Part shown: piece by piece, positions 1 through 4,478 of the stretch | Layout of the letters: the number at the start of each line of letters is the position of its first letter | How positions within the stretch are numbered: the stretch's first letter is position 1 | Assembly (NCBI GenBank): GCA_964472725.1 | Contig: CAYYLZ010000071.1 | Location: forward strand, 1 to 9,165 | Source: RGIG6375 sp964472725 | GTDB lineage: Bacteria > Bacillota > Clostridia > Oscillospirales > Oscillospiraceae | Length of the DNA stretch: 9,165 nucleotides | Direction: 5' to 3' | Notes under the pieces: generated by a model | Told to the model about the DNA's origin: nothing | Database searches by the model: none | Seen by the model: the letters and a program-made list of their open reading frames with translations, nothing else | Position numbers and translations under genes: made by a program

Positions 1-835
1 CGCCGAGAACGTCGAAGCCGCCGCAGAGGATAAGGTTGTTGCCGTGCTTCTTCTGAACGGCGACAAGGTCATTGCAGCTCTGGGGGGGATCCCAGTACTG
101 AACGCCGAACTCCACCCAATCGTCAACCAGCATATCGCACTTACCGCAGCAATGCATAGCGATGGGCAGACCTGCGTCGCGGCCGATCTGGGTCTCTCGG
201 ATCTGGAAGGGCTTGATAAGCTCGCGGTACTGGGTGGGAGATACGAAGGGAGCGCCCCATGCGGCAACGTCGTCGGTAAGCTGATACATATCGACACCAT
301 AGTACTTGAAGGACTTCTTTGCTACCTCTTCATAGAAGGAGCAGAGGTAATCGAAGAGGGCATAGACCTCCTCGGGCTCTTCCTGAATGGCGCAAAGGCC
401 CTCAACGAAGCCCATGAAGGCCATGAGCTGCTGGAAATAGCCGGTGTGGAGGTTATAGAAGGTGGCGCTCTGGCTGGGATCCATGCCGTTCTTTGCAAGA
501 TTGTCAAGATCCATCTTTGCGACCTTTTCCCAGTCGATATCGGAGATATCGGGAGCCTTGATAACGTCGCGCCACTTGGTGATATCGTCAAGAATGAAGT
601 TGCCGGGCTCGGGCAGAGAAGCAAAGCCTGCCTCGCGGTTGGAAACGTAAGGAACGCCCCAAAGGTCGCGACCGGTGCCTTTCAGATTGCGGAGGACGGA
701 GGGGCCCATGCCGATGTTGGCGACGGGACGCTTGGAATAGGGGTTGCCGCCGTAGCTGTACTGAAGAAGGAAATCAGGAGCCTCACCCTTGATCATACCG
801 AGGAAGTTTTCCTTCATAGTGCGTGTTGCTGCCAT
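1..835 (-). CDS. URO-D superfamily protein, probable corrinoid/CoM-type methyltransferase (partial, C-terminus beyond window)
   Basis: The minus-strand frame is open from an ATG at 835 to the window edge (278 residues; the family is usually 330-400). The start follows AAAGGAG (844-850) at a normal distance. The protein resembles the uroporphyrinogen decarboxylase superfamily. Residues 224-232 read PIAMHCCGK, in which H228-x-C230-G matches the His-x-Cys zinc motif of the MtaA/MtbA/CmuA-type methylcobamide methyltransferases, and C271 in LILCGGFD sits where the third zinc ligand is expected. True HemE lacks this triad, so a methyl-transfer role with a corrinoid protein is more likely than haem synthesis. 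No signal peptide or membrane segment is visible, so it should be cytosolic. No corrinoid protein gene lies in the window, so the methyl donor is unknown. It is transcribed divergently from the fusion gene at 1094. The superfamily call is firm; the methyltransferase assignment is inference. Confidence 0.85.
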   Translation of the reverse strand, partial: MAATRTMKENFLGMIKGEAPDFLLQYSYGGNPYSKRPVANIGMGPSVLRNLKGTGRDLWGVPYVSNREAGFASLPEPGNFILDDITKWRDVIKAPDISDIDWEKVAKMDLDNLAKNGMDPSQSATFYNLHTGYFQQLMAFMGFVEGLCAIQEEPEEVYALFDYLCSFYEEVAKKSFKYYGVDMYQLTDDVAAWGAPFVSPTQYRELIKPFQIRETQIGRDAGLPIAMHCCGKCDMLVDDWVEFGVQYWDPPQSCNDLVAVQKKHGNNLILCGGFDVLG

Positions 836-843
836 TATAGTTT

Positions 844-850
844 CTCCTTT
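844..850 (-). promoter_or_regulatory. Ribosome binding site of the URO-D-like gene
   Basis: AAAGGAG is read on the minus strand, followed by AAACTATA and then the ATG at 835. It supports this start over the next in-frame ATG (codon 7), which has no such site. Confidence 0.75.
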
Positions 851-909
851 CAATGTGCTTAATTTTACTTTTTGCACAAAGTCAAGTTTGTTCTTTTAGG
901 TCTTTTTTG

Positions 910-938
910 AGTATATCACAAAAGCATTTTTTCTTCAA
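910..938 (-). promoter_or_regulatory. Predicted sigma-A promoter for the URO-D-like gene
   Basis: On the minus strand, TTGAAG (933-938) is followed after 17 bases by TATACT (910-915), the latter preceded by TGTGA. The predicted transcript has a 5' leader of about 65-70 bases. The leader contains a weak TGTGC/GCACA inverted repeat (854-858 and 874-878) just upstream of the ribosome binding site. Prediction only. Confidence 0.55.
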
Positions 939-1029
939 GGAAACTGCATCGGCTAATTGTTAGATTTTTCGTCCTCTTTTTTGTACACTTTGGCATGCTG
1001 CTCTATATTAGGTCGCGGTCAGCAGGTTA

Positions 1030-1058
1030 TTGCAAAGGCGTTTCGTCTTTGATATACT
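1030..1058 (+). promoter_or_regulatory. Predicted sigma-A promoter for the SDR-glycosidase fusion gene
   Basis: TTGCAA (1030-1035), a 17-base spacer and TATACT (1053-1058) lie 36 bases upstream of the start codon. The -10 region shares the octamer GATATACT with the divergent promoter at 910-938. An alternative AT-rich -10 (TATAAA, near 1064) exists but has no good partner. Confidence 0.6.
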
Positions 1059-1080
1059 ATTTCTATAAATCGTAAAACAC

Positions 1081-1087
1081 AAGGAGG
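1081..1087 (+). promoter_or_regulatory. Ribosome binding site of the fusion gene
   Basis: AAGGAGG is a full consensus Shine-Dalgarno, six bases before the ATG at 1094. It fixes the start of the fusion at the SDR domain. Confidence 0.85.
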
Positions 1088-1093
1088 CAGTTT

Positions 1094-3472
1094 ATGAAAA
1101 TAGCAGTTATCGGAGCAGCAGGCAAGGCCGGTTCCCTCATAACCGCCGAGGCTCTCGGCAGAGGCCATCAGGTCACAGCTATCGTCCGCAGAGCAGAGAG
1201 CGTAGTCCCCGCCGGCGCCCAGCTCATGGTCAAGGATCTTTTCGACCTCACCGCCGACGATCTTAAGGATTTTGACGCCGTGGTCAGCGCCTTTGGCACC
1301 GGCAGAGCGCCCGAGGAAGCCGCCCGTCACATCGACGCGGCAAACCACCTTATTGAGATATTCAAGGCTATTCCTCAGGTTCGCCTGCTGATGGTAGGCG
1401 GCGCTTCCAGCCTTTACACCGACGCAACCAAGGAGCACATTCTGCTGGAGTCCTTCCCCAGACAGTTCAGCTCCATTCCCGAAAACCAGAAAAAGGCACT
1501 GGATATCCTCCGCGAGAGCGATATCAACTGGACCTTCTTCAGCCCCGCAGCCAACTTTGACGCAAGCGGTATGCGTACCGGCAAGTATGAGCTGGGCGGC
1601 GACGTTCAGATCACCAACAAGATCGGCCTGAGCTACATTTCCTACGCCGACTACGCCGTTGCAATGGTGGACGAGATCGAGAACAACAAGCACCCCCGTC
1701 AGCGCTTCACCGCCGTTTCCTGCGATCCCTTCTTCCGCAACGCTCCCCAGTTCTATAACCTACCCATGAGCATGTTCTCCCGCGCAGGCTCCTGGATGGG
1801 TCTTTCCGTAAGCAGCATGAAGTACGGTCAGGGCACCCTGCACCTTACCACCAGCCGCGGCATGCGTACCCACAACCGTATTCCCGACGGCACCAAGCTG
1901 TTCCAGCTTTTCCCCACCTACGAGGGCAAGCGCGTTCCCTTCGCCGCTCAGGTCACCGCTTCCGAGCTGACGCTCCACACCCTTTGGGGTGACATTCGCT
2001 TCACCTGGGCAGACTCTACCAAGCTCATGGCCGAGGGCGACAAGGGCATGGGTCTGCTGTGGACCCGCACCACCGAGGCCTACGAGCTGGTCAAGCCCCG
2101 CAAGGACGGCGCATGGGAATCCGCTCTGCGCAGCGCAGCTCCCCTCTGCTTCAAGGGACTTGAAGGCTCCGAGTTCCGCTTCGACGACACCTGGGATTGG
2201 TACGAGCTCAACTGCGGCCGACTGATGGGCAGAACCTATCCCGCCCCCGACGGCACCTTCACCATGGTCTGCGAGGAGTTCCTCTACGCGGTCAAGGTTC
2301 GCGACAGCTATCCCACCTACGCCGAGGCCAAGGCCAGCATGCAGTCAGACTGGGAAGCCTTCCTGGAAAAGATCCCCCACTTCATCGAGCCTTACGAGTC
2401 CAAGCGTGTTGACACCGCTTACTTCCTGTGGACTCACCTTGTGGCTCCCACTCAGCTCACCCCCAAGTGGATGATGCTCATGTTCCCCGGCGAGATGGAC
2501 TCCCAGTGGCAGCTGGTACAGAACGGCGTTGCCCTGCAGGAGTACACCGAGCTTTCCCGCGACCTGCTGCTGGCTCCCCTGTATCGTCAGGGCGAGGACG
2601 GTCAGCTGGCCGACGGCTACGACGAGGCATATATCTCCACCGGCAGCTACAAGCCCCCCGTATACGGCTGGGCACTGAAGAACGTTCTCGCTCACCACGA
2701 TTTGAGCAAGGAATGGCCCCGCGAGGATCTTGAATTCCTCTATCAGGGCGCAGGCAAGTGGGCCGACTGGATCATGGAATACCGCGACGACGACGGCGAC
2801 GGTCTGCCCGGCTTTGAGGGCGGCAACGAGGACGGCTTCGACGAGGTCACTACCTATTGGGATCAGTTGACTCTGGCAACTCCCGACCTCTGCGCTCAGG
2901 AAGTTCTCAACTTCGAGGCTCAGGGCGACCTTGCAAAGCTCCTTGGCAAGCCTCAGGAGGAGATCGACGGCTGGTACGAAAAGTCCCGCGCTCTGCTTAA
3001 CCGCATGATCGACAAGATGTGGGACGGCGAGCACTTCGTGGCTCTCAAGCCCTTTACCCATGAGCATGTATTTGCAGGCTCCATCATTCACTACGTTCCT
3101 CTGGTGCTCGGCAGCCGTCTGCCCCAGCACATTATCGATAAGATGACCGCCGACCTTATGGTTGAAGGCAAGCTGCTCAGCCCCTACGGTCTGGCCAGCG
3201 AAGTTATGGACAGCGACATCTTCGAGTTCACCGGCGTAAAGATGGGCTGCGGCCCCATCAATCCTCCCGGACAGTTGTTCATTCTCAGCGGTATGTGGGA
3301 AGCAGGCAAGAAGGCCGAGGCCAAGATGATCATCGACCGCTACCTCGGTCGTCTGATGAACGGCGGCTTCTCCCACTTCATCGACCCCGTCAGCGGCGAC
3401 GGTTCTCCCTTCTGGGGCACCTGGTGCCGCGCCGTATTCCTCGTTCTTGCCCGCATGGTCTCCGAGGGCTGA
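1094..3472 (+). CDS. Fusion protein: NmrA/YwnB-like NAD(P)-binding SDR domain plus GH63/MGH1-like six-hairpin glycosidase domain
   Basis: This single 792-residue frame holds two domains. Residues 1-208 are an atypical SDR: Rossmann motif G7-AAGKA-G13, and NWTFFSPAANF (145-155) followed by RTGKY, as in YwnB-like proteins; the classical YxxxK catalytic pair is absent. Residues 220-792 resemble GH63/MGH1-like glycosidases, with a beta-rich part (225-425) and an (alpha/alpha)6 barrel (430-790). GNEDGFDEV (577-585) matches the family's general-acid region (D583), followed by SPDL-like TPDLCAQEVLNFEA. GPINPPGQLF (720-729) matches the GPIWPP motif. In the motif that normally carries the general-base Glu (ExYxP-like), this protein reads GFSHFIDP (758-765), with H761 at the Glu position. 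No signal peptide is seen, so an intracellular protein is expected. Possible roles are hydrolysis or modification of an oligosaccharide; the substrate is unknown. The linker between domains is short and in frame. The domain calls are fairly firm; joint function is unknown. Confidence 0.85.
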   Translation: MKIAVIGAAGKAGSLITAEALGRGHQVTAIVRRAESVVPAGAQLMVKDLFDLTADDLKDFDAVVSAFGTGRAPEEAARHIDAANHLIEIFKAIPQVRLLMVGGASSLYTDATKEHILLESFPRQFSSIPENQKKALDILRESDINWTFFSPAANFDASGMRTGKYELGGDVQITNKIGLSYISYADYAVAMVDEIENNKHPRQRFTAVSCDPFFRNAPQFYNLPMSMFSRAGSWMGLSVSSMKYGQGTLHLTTSRGMRTHNRIPDGTKLFQLFPTYEGKRVPFAAQVTASELTLHTLWGDIRFTWADSTKLMAEGDKGMGLLWTRTTEAYELVKPRKDGAWESALRSAAPLCFKGLEGSEFRFDDTWDWYELNCGRLMGRTYPAPDGTFTMVCEEFLYAVKVRDSYPTYAEAKASMQSDWEAFLEKIPHFIEPYESKRVDTAYFLWTHLVAPTQLTPKWMMLMFPGEMDSQWQLVQNGVALQEYTELSRDLLLAPLYRQGEDGQLADGYDEAYISTGSYKPPVYGWALKNVLAHHDLSKEWPREDLEFLYQGAGKWADWIMEYRDDDGDGLPGFEGGNEDGFDEVTTYWDQLTLATPDLCAQEVLNFEAQGDLAKLLGKPQEEIDGWYEKSRALLNRMIDKMWDGEHFVALKPFTHEHVFAGSIIHYVPLVLGSRLPQHIIDKMTADLMVEGKLLSPYGLASEVMDSDIFEFTGVKMGCGPINPPGQLFILSGMWEAGKKAEAKMIIDRYLGRLMNGGFSHFIDPVSGDGSPFWGTWCRAVFLVLARMVSEG

Positions 3473-3487
3473 TAGGAATAATGTAAT

Positions 3488-3503
3488 CAAAAACGCAGAA
3501 CCG
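3488..3503 (+). terminator. Left arm of a disrupted terminator hairpin after the fusion gene
   Basis: CAAAAACGCAGAACCG begins 16 bases after the fusion stop codon. Its exact reverse complement lies about 780 bases away at 4282-4297. Joined through AAAAAC, the two would make a 16-bp perfect stem with A- and T-runs on its outer ends, the form of a bidirectional intrinsic terminator. As it stands the hairpin is split by the Nudix cassette. A residual small stem (AACCG/CGGTT) remains here and is followed by a pyrimidine-rich stretch. Confidence 0.6.
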
Positions 3504-3513
3504 AAAAACCGGT
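3504..3513. repeat. Left copy of flanking direct repeat (putative target site duplication)
   Basis: AAAAACCGGT matches CAAAACCGGT at 4276-4285 in 9 of 10 positions, directly outside the terminal inverted repeats. If the first two bases of the left inverted repeat are counted, the shared string extends to AAAACCGGTTC (11/11), so the exact duplication length is uncertain by one or two bases. Confidence 0.55.
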
Positions 3514-3534
3514 TCCCTTTTACCCTTTTTGTGG
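3514..3534 (+). repeat. Left terminal inverted repeat of the Nudix cassette
   Basis: TCCCTTTTACCCT, then TTTTGTGG. It pairs with the reverse complement of 4255-4275 at 19 of 21 positions; the two mismatches are adjacent (3527-3528). Confidence 0.65.
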
Positions 3535-3550
3535 TTTTGGGGTATAAATA

Positions 3551-3581
3551 ACCTCCCTTCGTCGAGATGACGGAGGGAGGT
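3551..3581. repeat. Imperfect palindrome inside the cassette (REP-like hairpin or weak Nudix terminator)
   Basis: The arms ACCTCCCTTCGTC and GACGGAGGGAGGT match at 12 of 13 positions (the odd one can be a G-U pair) around the loop GAGAT. On the minus strand it lies 54 bases beyond the Nudix stop and is followed by TATTTATA, so it could end that transcript, although no clear T-run is present. On the plus strand its right arm contains a GGAGG element in front of a 25-codon ORF. Confidence 0.6.
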
Positions 3582-3585
3582 ATTC

Positions 3586-3663
3586 ATGGATGGTAATAGC
3601 CCGACAAACATTAATTTGTTTCTGAAAAAATTATTTATCCCAAATATTTTCTTAATGCGTTAA
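3586..3663 (+). CDS. Possible 25-residue micro-ORF with a strong ribosome binding site (uncertain)
   Basis: The ATG at 3586 is preceded by GGAGGGAGGT at four bases and opens a 25-codon frame starting MDGNSPTNINLF and ending with TAA at 3661-3663. Its last 29 bases are antisense to the 3' end of the Nudix gene. The ribosome binding site is the right arm of the hairpin at 3551-3581 and would be sequestered when that hairpin forms. It could be chance, or the head of a gene whose remainder was lost when the cassette formed. I do not recognise the peptide. Confidence 0.2.
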   Translation: MDGNSPTNINLFLKKLFIPNIFLMR

Positions 3664-4123
3664 CATGCATTAAGAAAATGCTTTCTGGTGAATTATCAAC
3701 AATCTTTTTCAATTCATCTTTCTTCATCCAACGAATATTTTCTGTTTCATTTGTTCGCTCAAGCAATTCACCTTCTGCTTCACAAATGAATGTACTTAAA
3801 ATGATTGAATATGCGCCTGACAAATTCTGTGTCACACAATAAGGCGAAAACATTATTGTTTTATTTACATTGACATCTAAAAATTTACTATCTGCCTCGC
3901 CTTGTATTTTTGTAAGATGTAATCCGGTTTCTTCCCATACCTCTCTTCGCAATGCTTCAAAAATATTCTCATATTCTCTAATTTTACCAGCAGGAATTTC
4001 TAATAGACCATCCATTCCATCCCCATTATTCTTTTTCCTGTTTTGCACTAAGATGAATTCTTCATTTTCAGTCTTTTTAACAATAATCGCTCCTACTGCT
4101 GGAATTGCAAATGTCTCGTTCAT
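3635..4123 (-). CDS. Nudix hydrolase
   Basis: This gene encodes 162 residues. The ATG at 4123 is preferred over an upstream in-frame TTG (4135) because GGAG (4130-4133) stands six bases before it and overlaps the TTG. Residues 46-68 fit the Nudix box GX5EX7REUXEEXGU exactly (from GKIREYE to REVWEETGL), so the metal-binding glutamates E61, E64 and E65 are all present. The family hydrolyses nucleoside diphosphates linked to another group, such as oxidised dNTPs, ADP-ribose or nucleotide sugars. The fold around the box (IPAVGAIIV at the start, a hydrophobic strand, then the PAG before the box) fits a small housecleaning or ADP-ribose-type enzyme, but the substrate cannot be told. The gene is far more AT-rich than its neighbours (AAA, AAT and ATT codons dominate) and lies alone within the terminal inverted repeats, suggesting acquisition by transfer. 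Confidence 0.92.
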   Translation of the reverse strand: MNETFAIPAVGAIIVKKTENEEFILVQNRKKNNGDGMDGLLEIPAGKIREYENIFEALRREVWEETGLHLTKIQGEADSKFLDVNVNKTIMFSPYCVTQNLSGAYSIILSTFICEAEGELLERTNETENIRWMKKDELKKIVDNSPESIFLMHVNALRKYLG

Positions 4124-4129
4124 GTCTAT

Positions 4130-4133
4130 CTCC
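4130..4133 (-). promoter_or_regulatory. Ribosome binding site of the Nudix gene
   Basis: GGAG is followed by ATAGAC and then the ATG at 4123. It decides the start: the longer reading from TTG at 4135 would overlap this site and has no site of its own. Confidence 0.7.
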
Positions 4134-4194
4134 AATCATTTTGCATTTGAGTATTTTTGTATATTGAATCTAATGAATTCTTATCTTTCTGCTC

Positions 4195-4223
4195 ACTCTA
4201 TCATATTTTCCTGTCCTTTTCAA
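4195..4223 (-). promoter_or_regulatory. Weak candidate promoter for the Nudix gene
   Basis: On the minus strand, TTGAAA (4218-4223), 17 bases and TAGAGT (4195-4200), giving a leader of about 65 bases. It lies inside the right inverted repeat boundary, so the cassette would carry its own promoter. The -10 is poor (4/6), and the AT-rich stretch offers other choices such as TATACA near 4160. Confidence 0.3.
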
Positions 4224-4254
4224 CGCTTGGTGAATTTGCCGAAGATTTCGTCAG

Positions 4255-4275
4255 CCACAATTAGGGTAAAAGGGA
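4255..4275 (-). repeat. Right terminal inverted repeat of the Nudix cassette
   Basis: CCACAATT followed by AGGGTAAAAGGGA. The last 13 bases are the exact reverse complement of the left end, and 19 of 21 match overall. Confidence 0.65.
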
Positions 4276-4285
4276 CAAAACCGGT
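4276..4285. repeat. Right copy of flanking direct repeat (putative target site duplication)
   Basis: CAAAACCGGT, the partner of 3504-3513. Only the first base differs. Confidence 0.55.
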
Positions 4286-4297
4286 TCTGCGTTTTTG
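4282..4297 (+). terminator. Right arm of the disrupted terminator hairpin
   Basis: CGGTTCTGCGTTTTTG is the exact reverse complement of 3488-3503 and carries the T-run. The ancestral stem would have formed just after the fusion gene. Confidence 0.55.
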
Positions 4298-4306
4298 TCT
4301 TCTTCG

Positions 4307-4329
4307 GCAGGGACACGCCCCTTCCCTGC
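4307..4329. repeat. Short inverted repeat
   Basis: GCAGGGA (4307-4313) and TCCCTGC (4323-4329) are separated by nine bases. There is no T-run on either side, so its role is unclear. Confidence 0.4.
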
Positions 4330-4343
4330 AAATTTAATTATTA

Positions 4344-4418
4344 TGCGTCATTCCGAGCCTGCGAGGAATCCCCCGGTTAAAAAGGGGATTCTTCGGGCTT
4401 CGCCCTCTGAATGACGCA
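4344..4418. repeat. REP-like palindromic intergenic element (GTCATTCCGAG type)
   Basis: The outer arms TGCGTCATT and AATGACGCA (9 bp exact) enclose an inner pair GAATCCCC (4366-4373) and GGGGATTC (4384-4391), plus a small hairpin GGGC-TTC-GCCC (4395-4405). Elements beginning GTCATTCCGAG or GTCATTCTGAG and ending with its inverse are common between genes in Clostridia and other bacteria, usually in many copies. The copy number here cannot be seen. It sits between two convergent units, as such repeats often do. Confidence 0.65.
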
Positions 4419-4434
4419 GTATTTTGTCACAAAT

Positions 4435-4467
4435 GCAAAACGCCCCGACCGAAAGGGTCGGGGCGTT
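4435..4467 (-). terminator. Rho-independent terminator of the ABC exporter operon
   Basis: The arms AACGCCCCGACC (4439-4450) and GGTCGGGGCGTT (4456-4467) form a perfect 12-bp GC-rich stem with a five-base loop. Read on the minus strand the stem ends in TTTT and then GCATTTG. It starts 12 bases after the stop codon of the downstream ABC gene (4479). Confidence 0.85.
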
Positions 4468-4478
4468 CCTTATTGTTC

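Larger units (their letters stand above)
3514..4275. mobile_element. Putative transposase-less mobile cassette carrying a Nudix hydrolase gene
   Basis: This 762-bp segment starts with TCCCTTTTACCCT and ends with its exact reverse complement. The inverted repeats extend to 21 bp with 19 matches (3514-3534 and 4255-4275). Near-identical 9-10-bp direct repeats flank it. It is much more AT-rich than its surroundings: the 60 bases from 3661 have 16 G/C and those from 3961 have 18, against 41 in the 60 from 2041. The only real gene inside is the Nudix hydrolase; no transposase is seen. The structure resembles the mobile insertion cassettes known from IS231 (IS4 family, about 20-bp ends and 10-12-bp duplications), in which a passenger gene replaces the transposase. 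The ends here are not recognised as those of any named IS. Mobility is inferred from structure. Confidence 0.6.

Noticed and set aside
44..862. 272-codon plus-strand frame over the URO-D-like gene
   Set aside because: The minus-strand reading has the zinc motif, promoter and ribosome binding site; the plus frame is a shadow that overruns them.
1720..1790. Junction of the fusion gene considered as an assembly error or frameshift
   Set aside because: The frame passes through without a stop, codon use is uniform on both sides and no separate ribosome binding site precedes the glycosidase part; kept as a real fusion, with the check listed in the findings.
2345..3490. 381-codon open frame on the minus strand inside the glycosidase part of the fusion
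   Set aside because: Antisense shadow; the plus-strand reading has recognisable family motifs and a strong start.
4124..4135. TTG start four codons upstream in the Nudix gene
   Set aside because: It overlaps the GGAG that serves the ATG at 4123 and has no upstream site of its own.
4344..4418. REP-like palindrome considered as part of the mobile cassette or a CRISPR repeat
   Set aside because: It lies outside the inverted and direct repeats of the cassette and occurs once here with no spacer array; it fits a dispersed intergenic palindrome.
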